Assembly (NCBI GenBank): GCA_003165595.1 | Contig: PLWQ01000004.1 | Coordinates: 8,178 to 72,177 of the forward strand | Origin: Fibrobacterota bacterium | Lineage (GTDB): Bacteria > Fibrobacterota > Chitinivibrionia > Chitinivibrionales > FEN-1185 | Direction of reading: 5' to 3' | DNA: 64,000 nucleotides | In this document: positions 52,547 through 62,133 of the stretch, piece by piece | How positions within the stretch are numbered: position 1 is the first letter of the stretch | How the letters are laid out: each line of letters starts with the position of its first letter | Made by a program: the position numbers and the translations under genes | The notes under the pieces: generated by a model | Database searches by the model: none | Told to the model about the DNA's origin: nothing | The model's input: the letters and a program-made list of their open reading frames with translations, nothing else

Positions 52547-53551
52547 ATGAAATCTGTCAATCGTCCCGCCCCGATGGCTGCAATGGTGCTGTTTCTTGCG
52601 GTTTGGGCCTGGCCGTACCCCGATCTTCCGTTCTGCCAGGCGCAATATCTCGGCGGCAACCAGTTTGGCGGTGCATTAATAACCTCCACCTATCGTGCCG
52701 TTGAGGTCGTGGCCACTTTGCGGGTGGATTCGCTGTGGAACACGTACGATTTTATGACGGGACACCGCTACTTCCAGAAGCTCAAGGTTCTTTCTGTGGC
52801 AAAAGTGGATACTTCCATTTTTACGAACGATGGTGCAGGATGGACAAACGCAACCGCTTCGCAGTTTTCCTACGACACGTCGCTTTTCAAGAGGACATTT
52901 GTGGACTCAACCTCGGGCCAGTGGCCGGGAGTGGCGCAGGGCGATACGCTGAGAGACGCTTTTGTCCTCCAGGAAAATTATCCTGACAACAACCGGTGCT
53001 TCTGGAGCATCGTTGCGGGCACCTGCGCATTCTTCCAACAGGCTGCCCCGCCGATTTCCATACAAGACGCGCTTGCGATATTCAACGACTACCTTGACAA
53101 GAACAACCTGTACCGAGGCTACAGGCCGCCTGCGGGCCCGCTGAAGCTGGGGCCGTTGTTCCTGTTCGGCCCCGGAGACTGCGGCTGGTCGCTTCGGGCC
53201 TATAGCGACGCCAATGCATGGTTCATAGAACATTCTGTGGGTGACGCGGATTGCCCGGCAGGGTGCACCGCAAGCACAACCACGCTTTACAAAGTAGCAA
53301 ACAGTAATGATGTTTTCGTCGTCGACTCAAAATGCGGTCCGTTCGGGTGTGCAGCGGGTGTTGTGAACCGGAAGCCGGCGGCCAGGAGGCCTGTCCTGAA
53401 TACCGCCGGATCCGCCGGAACGGATGCTTACGATCTTCGCGGCAGGCGAATCGCGGTACCCGCGGCATCGGTGAACAACGGAACTCCTGCGGGCGTGTAT
53501 TTCGTCGGGAAGCCCGGATCCGGGCTGGTAAGGAGACTCGTTGCTTTTTGA
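52547..53551 (+). CDS. Secreted protein with C-terminal sorting-like tail
   Basis: The 334-residue protein starts at ATG 52547 (GGAGGG three bases upstream). It has a signal peptide (MAAMVLFLAVWAWP) and a beta-rich domain with paired Cys (CGWS, CPAGC, CGPFGC). It ends YDLRGRRIAVPAASVNNG..GVYFVGKPGSG, resembling a short Por-type sorting tail. No enzyme family is recognised. It is divergent from the Ehr-like operon. Confidence 0.68.
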   Translation: MKSVNRPAPMAAMVLFLAVWAWPYPDLPFCQAQYLGGNQFGGALITSTYRAVEVVATLRVDSLWNTYDFMTGHRYFQKLKVLSVAKVDTSIFTNDGAGWTNATASQFSYDTSLFKRTFVDSTSGQWPGVAQGDTLRDAFVLQENYPDNNRCFWSIVAGTCAFFQQAAPPISIQDALAIFNDYLDKNNLYRGYRPPAGPLKLGPLFLFGPGDCGWSLRAYSDANAWFIEHSVGDADCPAGCTASTTTLYKVANSNDVFVVDSKCGPFGCAAGVVNRKPAARRPVLNTAGSAGTDAYDLRGRRIAVPAASVNNGTPAGVYFVGKPGSGLVRRLVAF

Positions 53552-53579
53552 CGATTGGCCGCGGCAACGGCTACAGCGG

Positions 53580-54506
53580 TTAGCCTGGGAATGGGCTATT
53601 CTTCCCGGCAAACTTTTTCGCAATCTCCCCTCCGTATAGCATGATCCCCAGGCTTGCCAGAATCAACGGAAATCCCATCCACAACAGGGGTGTGGCCTTT
53701 TCCTTTGCAAACAGCAGCCCGAGCAGCACGGCAATGAGCGGGTTGATAATGGCGTAGCTTACCACCCTGATTGACGGTTCGTGCTTGATAAGGTACGAAT
53801 AGCAGAAGAATGCCGCGCCGCCAGGCACCGTGAGATAGGCGCAGCCGATCCACGACCTGGCGCTAACCGCGGGCAGAATCGCGAGAATGGGATGATACAG
53901 GAACCCCGACAGTATCAGCGCGATCGATCCAGCGAACGTCATCTGGAGACCGCTGTTCACGAGCGTGTTTGCATGCACCTTCATTTTGTGGCCGAGGCTG
54001 GTTGCAAGCGACCAGCAGAACAGCCCTGCGATCACAACGCCGATGCCGGGGGTAAGCGATGATGCGATATTGTTCCCGTTGTAGAGGATGAGCCCCACGC
54101 CGAGCATGCCGCACAGCATACCGACGAGCCTGAATGCGGCTAGTTTCTCCCGGAAAATCACCCGGTTGAACAGTGCAACGCAGAACGGCGTGGCGGCAAT
54201 GGTGAGAGCGGCAAGATAGCTGTCGACGCTTTGTTCGGCAACGGATACCAGCCCGTTGCCGAGCAGCAGCAGAAAAACGCCGAGGAACAAAGCCGAAAGC
54301 AGTTCTGCGAACGAGGGAAATGTCCGCAACCTGCCGGTTGCAAGCGAGAGCGCCAAAAACGCTATCCCGCCGAGCAGGAACCGGAACCCCACAAGACAAA
54401 ACGGCGGCAGGGTCTCAACGCCCATCCTTATGAACAGGTACGTGGAGCCCCAGACGATGTAGATTGCGAGATAGGAAAGGACAATTTTGAAGGATGGTCT
54501 TTTCAC
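53580..54506 (-). CDS. EamA/DMT-family transporter
   Basis: DMT-family proteins have ten TM helices in two EamA repeats and export amino acids or metabolites. The 308-residue protein starts at GTG 54506 (AAGGAAC 6-7 bases upstream). The first repeat shows IVWGSTYLFIRMGVETLPPF and the second ends in IINPLIAVLLGLLFAKE. The longer ORF adds an N-terminus without homology. The gene is convergent with the secreted-protein gene. Substrate is unknown. Confidence 0.85.
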   Translation of the reverse strand: MKRPSFKIVLSYLAIYIVWGSTYLFIRMGVETLPPFCLVGFRFLLGGIAFLALSLATGRLRTFPSFAELLSALFLGVFLLLLGNGLVSVAEQSVDSYLAALTIAATPFCVALFNRVIFREKLAAFRLVGMLCGMLGVGLILYNGNNIASSLTPGIGVVIAGLFCWSLATSLGHKMKVHANTLVNSGLQMTFAGSIALILSGFLYHPILAILPAVSARSWIGCAYLTVPGGAAFFCYSYLIKHEPSIRVVSYAIINPLIAVLLGLLFAKEKATPLLWMGFPLILASLGIMLYGGEIAKKFAGKNSPFPG

Positions 54507-54556
54507 CTGTGTTCCTTGAAAACCATTTAAGGGAACCTCTAAGGATTGCCTTGATG

Positions 54557-54579
54557 TCATTGCGAGGAACGTAGCGACG
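54557..54579. repeat. Dispersed intergenic repeat motif
   Basis: The word TCATTGCGAGGAACGTAGCG followed by ACG is a boilerplate intergenic repeat seen across many bacterial genomes. It lies between the EamA and AcuC-like genes; nothing else is visible in this 192-base gap. Confidence 0.45.
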
Positions 54580-54698
54580 CGGCACCACGACTTCGACAGC
54601 ATACAACTGGTCTGCTAAAATACTTGAGGAAGAGAGAAAAATGAAGTGAGGCGCGGATGACGGTTGCCACACGGTGCCTGGCGCGGGCTTGGCGGCGG

Positions 54699-55835
54699 TC
54701 AGATCCCGTGCATCGGGAACACGGTTTTCTTGACATACTCAACGGTCGCCGCGACTTCCGAGGCGATCCTTTCCCGCTCGTCTCCCATTGCGTAGATCCG
54801 CTTGTCGCGAAGGCCGGCGCTCCATTCGGCGTTGCCGAGGAAGTCGCCGCCCATGCCGATTGACATGTCGGATTCCGGCTCTATGCCGCACATCACGGTC
54901 CACAAAAGCGCCCAGCCGCGGGCCGTGTGGTCGGGGGTGTAGCCGCCGCCGCCCACTGCAACAATGGGTGCGCCGTTCTTCATCACAAGCGGGACGAGGT
55001 CGGCAAAGGCGTTGTTGGTCATCTTGAAATGGGCAAGCGGGTCGGTGGACAATACGTCCATACCCAGTTCCAGAACGATCACGTCCGGGGAGAACGCGGA
55101 AAGTAGCGGCGGAACCACTTCCTTGAATGCGGCGCTGTATATGTCGTCGTCGGTGCCGGCCGGCATCGGAACATTGACGTTGAATCCGCGGCCGTCTCCT
55201 TCCCCGATTTCCGTTTCGAATCCGCCCCAGGGGAAAAGTGTCTTGCCGGATTCGTGAAGGGATACCGTAAACACGCGGGGGTCCCCGTAAAACGCGGCTT
55301 GCGTGCCGTTTCCGTGATGCACGTCGAGGTCGAGGCAGAACACCTTCTTGCCCGCGTTGGCGAGCACGAAGCACGCGATCGCCACGTCGTTGACATAGCA
55401 GAATCCGCCGGCCTGGTCGGCGCAGGCGTGGTGATACCCTCCCGACGGGTTGAACGCCATGCGAAAGCCCCGGTCCATCACCAGGCGCGCCGCGGTGGTC
55501 GTGCCGCCGGAGGCAAGGGTCGCATAGGTGTAGAGATCGGCGAAGATGGGAGTGTCCTGCGTGCCCAGGCCGGCGCGCAGGTCCGAAACGTCGAAAGAGC
55601 CGGTCGACACGCGTTTGAGGCGTTCAATATATCCGGCCGTGTGAAACAGGCGGAGTTCCGTCTCGGAAAGCGGCACGGGCGCGACCTCGCTGCGGTTGTC
55701 GCCCGTGAACGATCCGCTCGACAGGAGGATGCCCCGCGTGAGCCCCGCCCGCTCGGTCTTGAAGGGGCACGACTCGGGATAATGGTACAATTCCATCTCG
55801 GGAGAATGTACATATGCGAAAGTTGGCGAGCCCAT
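54699..55835 (-). CDS. Histone-deacetylase-family protein (AcuC-like)
   Basis: The 378-residue protein belongs to the arginase/deacetylase superfamily. GYHHACADQAGGFCYVNDVA, the zinc-binding DLDVHHGNGTQ, LELGMD and VGGGGYTPDH match AcuC, which removes acetyl groups from acetyl-CoA synthetase in other bacteria. The start at ATG 55835 is chosen; ATG 55868 is in frame. It is divergent from an ADP-forming acyl-CoA synthetase and a GNAT-fused CoA-transferase, consistent with acetylation control of acetate metabolism. That link is inference. Confidence 0.86.
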   Translation of the reverse strand: MGSPTFAYVHSPEMELYHYPESCPFKTERAGLTRGILLSSGSFTGDNRSEVAPVPLSETELRLFHTAGYIERLKRVSTGSFDVSDLRAGLGTQDTPIFADLYTYATLASGGTTTAARLVMDRGFRMAFNPSGGYHHACADQAGGFCYVNDVAIACFVLANAGKKVFCLDLDVHHGNGTQAAFYGDPRVFTVSLHESGKTLFPWGGFETEIGEGDGRGFNVNVPMPAGTDDDIYSAAFKEVVPPLLSAFSPDVIVLELGMDVLSTDPLAHFKMTNNAFADLVPLVMKNGAPIVAVGGGGYTPDHTARGWALLWTVMCGIEPESDMSIGMGGDFLGNAEWSAGLRDKRIYAMGDERERIASEVAATVEYVKKTVFPMHGI

Positions 55836-56019
55836 GGATGTCCGTCTTATTGTGTCAACATCCGGCATGCGCCCGGGGTCCGCTGCGCTCCGTTTGCCGA
55901 CAATGGATTACCGCCGCGCAGGATGTATTTTGTACGGCTTCCCCAACAAAATAAGTAGGGAAAATCTTCACGAATCATGATAAAATATACGCAAATCGCA
56001 GAATAAAAGGACGAGGAAA

Positions 56020-58128
56020 ATGAGTTTTGCCAAATTGCTCACCCCCGCATCGGTCGCGGTTATCGGCGCATCAACGAACCCCGACAAAGCCGGCTACGCC
56101 GTGCTTAACAACATTATTACCGGAAATTTCCCCGGGCCGGTATACCCGGTTAACCCCAAGGCCGACGAGATCCTCGGTAAAAAATGCTACAAGTCGCTCG
56201 CCGAAATCCCGGGCGAAGTCGACTGCGCCGTGATCGTTGTCAAGCGCGACCAGGTTGTTCCCGTGCTCAAGGAGGCGATAGACAAGGGCATCAAGGCCGT
56301 TATCGTCATTACCGCTGGTTTTGCCGAGACAGGCGAGGAAGGGAAGAAGCTGCAGCGTGAAATCTCCCAGATCGCGCGCCAGGCAGGCGTAACCCTTCTC
56401 GGGCCCAATTGCCTTGGGCTCATTAATCCGGTGCACAGGTTCAATGCCTCGTTCGGTCAGGCCATGGATGATGCGGGGCACATTGCCTTTGTGTCGCAGT
56501 CGGGCGCGCTCATCACGGCCATCCAGGACATCGCAGCCAACAACCGCATCGGGTTCTCGCTTCTCGTTTCCATGGGCAACAAGGCGGCTCTTGACGAAGT
56601 GCAATTTCTCGAAAATCTCCGCAACGACGACAATACGCGTGTGATCACGGCATACCTCGAAGACATTTCGCGCGGCCAGGATTTCATGCGCGTAGCCGAA
56701 CGACTGGGCAAGCAAAAACCACTGGTTATCCTCAAGTCCGGCCGCACCCAGGCCGGCGCGCGGGCCGCATCCTCGCACACCGGCAGCCTCGCGGGCGCCG
56801 ATGCCGCCTACGACAGCGCATTCGAACGCACGGGCGTGATCCGGGCCGAATCCATAGAGCACCTTTTTGACGTCGCCTCGGCGCTGGCATACCAGCCGCT
56901 GCCCGCCGGCGATCGCATGGCCATCGTCACCAACGCGGGCGGCCCGGGCATCATGATGTCGGACGCGCTAGAACTGGCGGGCCTCAAGGTCGCCAAGATC
57001 GACGAGGAGACAAGCACCAAGCTGCTTCAAATCCTTAACGCCGCCGCCTCGGTGCACAATCCGGTTGATGTCCTGGGAGATGCCAACGGCGAAACATACG
57101 GAAAAGCCATCGACATCCTTCTTGCGAGTGACTCCATTGATGGCCTCGTGGTCATCCTCACCCCGCAGAAAATGACCGACGACGTGGGCACGGCCAACGA
57201 AATCGTGCGCGTGTCGAAGAAATACAAGAAGCCGGTACTTGCTTGCTTTATGGGAGCAAACATCATCGCGAAAGGCGTGAGCATACTTCGCGAGAACCGG
57301 ATACCGCAGTATCCTATTCCCGAGCGCGCCGCAAAAACCATGAACGAAATGGTTTCTTACGCCCGGTATAAAGCGCGTCAGCTCCGGGTGGTGGAGCGCT
57401 TCGCAGTCAACCGCAACCCGGTGATCAAGATCCTGAGGTCGTACCGTTACCGCAACATGTTCGAGATCGGCGAATTCGATGCCAAGGCGGTGATGAAGGC
57501 ATACAACTTCGACGTGCCGCGCGGCATGCTCGCAACCACGGCCGGAGAGGCCGTCCGCTTCGCCAACGAAGTCGGCTATCCGCTTGCCATGAAGATCTCC
57601 AGCCCGGACATACTTCACAAATCGGATGTCGGCGGCGTGAGGATCGGCCTGGCCAGCGCGGGGGCCGTGGAAGACGCGTTTGAACTCATGATGCTTCGCA
57701 TCAAGCGGCGAATGCCCGAAGCGGAGATTCGCGGCATGCTGCTCGAAAAAATGGCCATGGGCGGCAAGGAAGTGATTCTTGGCATGAAGCGCGACCCGCA
57801 GTTCGGCCCCATGCTCATGTTCGGGTTGGGCGGTATTTTTGTGGAAGTGCTCAAGGACGTCACCTTCTCCCTTGCTCCCGTTACCGCCGAAGAATGCCTC
57901 TCCATGATACAATCCGTAAAGACATACAAACTTCTCAAAGGCGTGCGCGGCGAAAAGCCCGTCGACATAGATGCAATTGTGCTCAACCTGCAGAGGATGT
58001 CGCAACTCGTGATGGATTTTCCGGAAATCGAGGAAATCGACATCAACCCGCTCAAGGTCGGGCAGGAGGGCGACGGCGCCGTGGTGGTCGACGCGAGAAT
58101 AATTCTAACAAAGGAGCTGGGGCAATAA
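56020..58128 (+). CDS. ADP-forming acetate/acyl-CoA synthetase (fused alpha-beta)
   Basis: This enzyme interconverts acyl-CoA, ADP and phosphate with the acid, CoA and ATP. The 702-residue protein has an N-terminal CoA-binding domain (VAVIGASTNPDKAGYAVL), a ligase/CoA region with the phospho-His block SSHTGSLAGADAAYD, and a C-terminal ATP-grasp domain (about 480-702, VGYPLAMKISSPDILHKSDVGG). The fused form is found in many bacteria and protists. It overlaps the next gene by one base (TAATG). Confidence 0.9.
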   Translation: MSFAKLLTPASVAVIGASTNPDKAGYAVLNNIITGNFPGPVYPVNPKADEILGKKCYKSLAEIPGEVDCAVIVVKRDQVVPVLKEAIDKGIKAVIVITAGFAETGEEGKKLQREISQIARQAGVTLLGPNCLGLINPVHRFNASFGQAMDDAGHIAFVSQSGALITAIQDIAANNRIGFSLLVSMGNKAALDEVQFLENLRNDDNTRVITAYLEDISRGQDFMRVAERLGKQKPLVILKSGRTQAGARAASSHTGSLAGADAAYDSAFERTGVIRAESIEHLFDVASALAYQPLPAGDRMAIVTNAGGPGIMMSDALELAGLKVAKIDEETSTKLLQILNAAASVHNPVDVLGDANGETYGKAIDILLASDSIDGLVVILTPQKMTDDVGTANEIVRVSKKYKKPVLACFMGANIIAKGVSILRENRIPQYPIPERAAKTMNEMVSYARYKARQLRVVERFAVNRNPVIKILRSYRYRNMFEIGEFDAKAVMKAYNFDVPRGMLATTAGEAVRFANEVGYPLAMKISSPDILHKSDVGGVRIGLASAGAVEDAFELMMLRIKRRMPEAEIRGMLLEKMAMGGKEVILGMKRDPQFGPMLMFGLGGIFVEVLKDVTFSLAPVTAEECLSMIQSVKTYKLLKGVRGEKPVDIDAIVLNLQRMSQLVMDFPEIEEIDINPLKVGQEGDGAVVVDARIILTKELGQ

Positions 58129-59987
58129 TGATCGATTGGAAAGAACGATATAAGAGCAAAATTACCAATGCCGGGAACGCCATTTCGCGCATCCGGCCCG
58201 GCGCACGCATTTTTATCGGCACCGGATGCGGGCAGCCTCAGGTGCTGGTGTCCGAACTCGTGTCGAGCAACAACGACATCATCGATGCGGAAATATATCA
58301 CCTGCTTACCCAGGGCGAAGCGCCCTACATCAGCGAGGAATACGCCAAGAAATTCAGAACATGCAGTTTCTTTCTTGCGCCCAACGTGCGCGAGGGCATC
58401 GTGAGCGGCCGGGGCGATTACGTTCCCATTTTCCTCTCCGAGATTCCTTCGCTGTTCAAGCTCGGCCGCATTCCGCTCGACGTCGCGCTTATCCAGACCA
58501 GCCCTCCGGACAAGAACGGAAACCTGAGCCTCGGTATATCGGTCGACATCGTGAAGGCCGCCGCGGAAAACAGCCTTTTGGTTATCGCTGAAGTCAACGA
58601 AAAGATGCCCCGCACCTACGGCGATTCGTTTATCCCGGTTGACCTCGTTGACGCCATGGTGGTAAGCGATCGCGACATCCTCGAATACAGGCTCCCGGAA
58701 TCGGATGCCACCATAGACGCCATCGCGCGCAACGTGGCTTCCCTGGTGGAAGACGGATCCACCGTGGAGGTGGGGATCGGCAACATTCCCCAGGCTGTTC
58801 TCAGGTATCTGGGCGAAAAGAACGATATCGGCATTCACACCGAAATGTTCAACGATGCGATAATCCCTCTTGTTGAAAAGGGAAATATCACCGGCAACCG
58901 CAAGACAATCAACCGCGGCAGGGTAACGGCAAGCTTCTGCCTGGGCACGCGGCAGCTCTACGACTACATCAACGAGAATACCATTTTCGAATTCCGGCCT
59001 TCCGAATATGTCAACGACCCCTTCGTTATCGCCCAGCACAACAAGATGGTCGCCATCAATGTCGCGATAGAGGTCGACATGACCGGCCAGGTGTGCTCCG
59101 ACTCCATCGGGTTCAACTTCTACAGTGGCGTGGGCGGCCAGGTGGACTTCAACCGGGGCGCGGTGCGGTCCAAGGATGGAAAAGCAATTATTGCCCTGCC
59201 GTCAACCGCGAAGAACGGGACGGTGTCCCGCATCGTGCCGCGACTCACCGAAGGCGCCGGCGTCGTGCTCACCCGCGCCGACGTGCATTACGTTGTTACT
59301 GAGTACGGCATTGCCGAATTGTTCGGACGCAACATCCGGGAGCGCGTGCTCGCGCTGGCGCAGATAGCTCATCCCGATTTCCGGAACGAAATACTCAAAG
59401 AGGCCAAGATGCGCAATTACATTTATGCGCACCAGAAGGAACTGCCCGCAACCGGCGCTCCGCTTCCCGGCGAATTCGAAGTTGTAAAGCCGTTGTCCGA
59501 CGGCACGCAACTCGATTTCCGGCCCATTCGTCCCACCGACGACAAGCTCCTGCGCGATATGTGCTACGCGCTTTCGGAACGGTCGATTGCGTTCCGGTTC
59601 TTCAAGCCCATCAAGGCGTTCCCGCACCGTTTTGTCCAGGACTTTACAAACTGCGATTTCTCCAAAGATATGGTGATTGTGGGCCTTATCCAGGACATGG
59701 GCGGCGAACAGATGGTCGGCTTGGGCAGCTACCACTTAAACAAGACCACCAACAAGGCCGAAGTGTCGTTTCTGGTGCGCGACGAGTGGCAGGCCAAGGG
59801 CATTGGCACCGACCTTCTCGACATGCTCACCGATATCGCGAAGAAGCGCGGGGTAACGGGCTTCGATGCCGAGGTGCTGGAACAGAACCAGCCCATGCTT
59901 GCCGTGTTCTACAATTCCGGCTTCAAGGTTTCCACCAAGAAGATGGAAGACATGTATCATATTACCTACAATTTCAAGGATTCCTGA
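58128..59987 (+). CDS. Acetyl-CoA hydrolase/transferase fused to a GNAT acetyltransferase
   Basis: The first 440 residues form a class I CoA-transferase/hydrolase (GIGNIPQAVLRYLG, GIHTEMFNDAIIP, GVGGQVDFNRGA, VVTEYGIAELFGRNIRERVLAL). Residues about 460-619 form a GNAT domain (RPTDDKLLRDMCYALSER.., AEVSFLVRDEWQAKGIGTDLL). GNAT fusions may acetylate the enzyme itself or a neighbour. ATG 58128 overlaps the synthetase stop, so translation is coupled. With the AcuC-like gene nearby, an acetylation/deacetylation loop is plausible but unproven. Confidence 0.88.
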   Translation: MIDWKERYKSKITNAGNAISRIRPGARIFIGTGCGQPQVLVSELVSSNNDIIDAEIYHLLTQGEAPYISEEYAKKFRTCSFFLAPNVREGIVSGRGDYVPIFLSEIPSLFKLGRIPLDVALIQTSPPDKNGNLSLGISVDIVKAAAENSLLVIAEVNEKMPRTYGDSFIPVDLVDAMVVSDRDILEYRLPESDATIDAIARNVASLVEDGSTVEVGIGNIPQAVLRYLGEKNDIGIHTEMFNDAIIPLVEKGNITGNRKTINRGRVTASFCLGTRQLYDYINENTIFEFRPSEYVNDPFVIAQHNKMVAINVAIEVDMTGQVCSDSIGFNFYSGVGGQVDFNRGAVRSKDGKAIIALPSTAKNGTVSRIVPRLTEGAGVVLTRADVHYVVTEYGIAELFGRNIRERVLALAQIAHPDFRNEILKEAKMRNYIYAHQKELPATGAPLPGEFEVVKPLSDGTQLDFRPIRPTDDKLLRDMCYALSERSIAFRFFKPIKAFPHRFVQDFTNCDFSKDMVIVGLIQDMGGEQMVGLGSYHLNKTTNKAEVSFLVRDEWQAKGIGTDLLDMLTDIAKKRGVTGFDAEVLEQNQPMLAVFYNSGFKVSTKKMEDMYHITYNFKDS

Positions 59988-59992
59988 TAAGA

Positions 59993-60021
59993 AGTTCAAA
60001 GTTGAAAGTTCAAAGTTGAAA
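59993..60021. repeat. Short tandem intergenic repeat
   Basis: GTTCAAAGTTGAAA occurs twice in a row. It is reminiscent of the TGTCAACT/TTGACTTTC words near 21923-21951. Confidence 0.5.
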
Positions 60022-60071
60022 GCAGGCGCTGAGGGTGGTGCCTCCTTTTGCTCTCGCGGGAATTCCTCACG

Positions 60072-60659
60072 ATGAAAACCTTCTGGCTTTGTTTTGTTCC
60101 TCTTTTCGTTGCAGTTGACGCAATCGGCGTGCTGCCGCTGTTCATGAACCTTACGGACGGGGTTGACACCGGCCGCGTCCGCAGGATTGTGGTGCAGAGC
60201 GTAGTCACCGCGCTGGTGGTGTCCCTCGTGTTCTGCGCCATCGGGGAATTCCTCCTGAGCGTTCTCGGCATCACGGTTTCCGATTTCATGATCGCGGGCG
60301 GCACGCTTCTGTTCGCGTTGTCGCTCTACGACCTGCTTGCGCTCGAAAAACACCAGCGCAGGCTCGACGTGGCCAGCCTGGGCGCCGTTCCCGTCGGCGT
60401 TCCGCTCATCGTGGGCCCGGCGGTCCTGACTACAACAATTCTTCTGCTTCGCCAGGCGCCGAGCGCGGCGCTTGTGGTGGCTGCGGCGGTAGCGGTAAAC
60501 ATCCTTATCGCCGGCGTGGTGCTGTGGTTCTCAAACGCCATTATCCGTGTGATCGGGAAGACCGGGGCGAAAACGGTTTCGAAGCTCGCCAGCCTGCTGC
60601 TTGCCGCCATCGGGGTGATGATGGTGAGGAAGGGGATATTTTTGTTATTTGTCAAATAA
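60072..60659 (+). CDS. MarC-family integral membrane protein
   Basis: The 195-residue protein from ATG 60072 has six TM helices and the MarC family pattern (FVAVDAIGVLPLFMNLT, GGTLLFALSLYDLL, PVGVPLIVGPAVLTTTILLLRQ). Despite its name no drug resistance role is established for the family. It is followed by a 533-base non-coding region. Confidence 0.85.
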   Translation: MKTFWLCFVPLFVAVDAIGVLPLFMNLTDGVDTGRVRRIVVQSVVTALVVSLVFCAIGEFLLSVLGITVSDFMIAGGTLLFALSLYDLLALEKHQRRLDVASLGAVPVGVPLIVGPAVLTTTILLLRQAPSAALVVAAAVAVNILIAGVVLWFSNAIIRVIGKTGAKTVSKLASLLLAAIGVMMVRKGIFLLFVK

Positions 60660-60670
60660 AATGCTGTTGA

Positions 60671-60788
60671 GTGGGGGAGGTTTCCCCCTCGCTTCAGCCC
60701 GCGCTGCGCGCGGTCTTCCGCTACCCCCTCCTGGGTGGCCCCCAAGTGAGAGTAGTGGCAAGACAGCTGCTTCGGCTGGGGGGCACCC
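60671..60788 (+). repeat. Left arm of ~115-bp inverted repeat pair
   Basis: This segment aligns in inverse orientation with 61990-62103. Shared words include GTGGGGGA, TTTCCCCCTCGCT, TTCCGCTACCCCCTCC, AGTGGCAAGA and GGGGGCACCC. The pair flanks a structured non-coding stretch and the HAD gene. Confidence 0.8.
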
Positions 60789-60883
60789 GCGGGCAATTGT
60801 TAATTCAGTGAGAACTAATATCTTTACTCAGGCTTCGCAAACAAGACGAATTTCCGGTTCTTCTTCTCGCCATCAGCGCCGCC

Positions 60884-61114
60884 CCAGACGGCTTAAGGAT
60901 CGGCCGCTCGTGCTGTCCGAGCGCGCCCCGTCTGGCATGTACAAATGCTATTGGCTTTCGCCAAGGCGAAAGAACATACGGTTGCTATTTGGCGCGTGAG
61001 TTCACGAGCGGCCCGCAAGCCGGCTGGATCAGGCGGCGCTGCAGGCGCGGCGCGAGGTCCAGGGGTGCTCGCCGCTGAGCACCCCTGGCCAGGGTTCGGG
61101 AGTGGATCTCCCGA
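60884..61114 (+). other. Structured non-coding region between inverted repeats
   Basis: Four stems are visible in 230 bases: CCAGACGG/CCGTCTGG (60884-60935), CTTTCGC/GCGAAAG (60955-60972), a 12-base-pair hairpin around AGGGGTGCTC/GAGCACCCCT (61059-61088) and TCGGGAG/CTCCCGA (61096-61114). No protein-coding frame is convincing. A small RNA or the body of a non-autonomous element are both possible. Confidence 0.4.
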
Positions 61115-61192
61115 TTCTGACTAAGAGGAACCGCATGTGTTGGAAGGCGGCTGAGAAACCTACTCGTTTCACATTAGGGATATCTCTTACCA

Positions 61193-61849
61193 ATGAACTT
61201 TTCGTGCATCTTCGACTGGGACGGCGTGATCATTGATTCGTCGGAACATCACATCGAGGGATGGCGGAGGCTCGCCAAAGAGGAGAACCTTGTTTTTCCC
61301 GAGCATCTGTTCAAACAAAGCTTCGGCATGAAGAACGAGGAGATAATTCCTCAGTTGTGGAAATGGACCGACGATATCTCCGAAATCCGGCGCATCGACG
61401 GGAAGAAAGAGGCCATGTACCGCGATATCATGCGGGAGAAGGGACTCGTTGCGCTGCCGGGCGTGGCGGCCCTGCTTGCGTTGCTTGCGCAAAGAGGCGT
61501 TCCGTGCGCCATAGGGTCATCCGCTCCCATGGCGAACATTGCCGCCGGGTTGGAAATTCTTGGGTTCGGCGCGTATTTTTCGGAAGTGGTTTCCGGCGAA
61601 GATGTAAAACTCGGCAAACCGTCGCCCCAGATTTTTCTCGAGGCTGCACGGCGAATCGGAGCGGGGCCGGAACGATGCGTTGTGTTCGAAGACGCAAAGG
61701 TCGGGGTTGCCGCCGGAAAGGCCGGGGGCATGAAGGTTGTTGCCGTCACCAATACCTACGCGGCGAAGGAGCTTTCCGGCGCGGACCTGATTGTTGACAG
61801 TTTGGAACGAATAACGGTTGAGATTCTGGAAGAGCTGTTTCGGGAATGA
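61193..61849 (+). CDS. HAD-family phosphatase (beta-phosphoglucomutase-like)
   Basis: The 218-residue protein has the HAD motif I FDWDGVIID, motif II IGSSAP, motif III KLGKPSP and motif IV VFEDAKVGVAAGKAGG. The helical cap between motif I and II (about 15-85) marks subfamily IA. In motif I the second Asp position is intact (DWD). Substrate is unknown; relatives include phosphoglycolate phosphatase and beta-phosphoglucomutase. Confidence 0.85.
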   Translation: MNFSCIFDWDGVIIDSSEHHIEGWRRLAKEENLVFPEHLFKQSFGMKNEEIIPQLWKWTDDISEIRRIDGKKEAMYRDIMREKGLVALPGVAALLALLAQRGVPCAIGSSAPMANIAAGLEILGFGAYFSEVVSGEDVKLGKPSPQIFLEAARRIGAGPERCVVFEDAKVGVAAGKAGGMKVVAVTNTYAAKELSGADLIVDSLERITVEILEELFRE

Positions 61850-61989
61850 AGAATTTGTTGGAAATGGGCGCGAATGTAAGCTGGTCGAAATTGCAATGAG
61901 CAAGCTGCATTATGTTGCGGCCCGACGGGTTCTATCTGCTTCATACACTGCAACAGGCCCGTAGTGTTCTTCGGTAATCTGCAGCTCGT

Positions 61990-62103
61990 GGGTGCCCCCT
62001 AACCGAGGTTGATTCTTGCCACTATCCCAGCTAGGGGTGCACCCGGGAGGGGGTAGCGGAATGCCGCCGAAGGCGGCATGGAGCGAGGGGGAAACTTCCC
62101 CCA
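61990..62103 (-). repeat. Right arm of ~115-bp inverted repeat pair
   Basis: This is the inverse of 60671-60788, with a local hairpin GCCGCC-GAA-GGCGGC at 62064-62078. The two copies bracket about 1.2 kb. No transposase is inside. Confidence 0.8.
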
Positions 62104-62133
62104 ACTAATGATTACCAAGGTTTAATTGATATC

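Noticed and set aside
57615-59039. 474-codon minus-strand frame opposite the CoA-ligase and CoA-transferase genes
   Set aside because: It spans the junction of two well-supported genes and shows only low-complexity composition.
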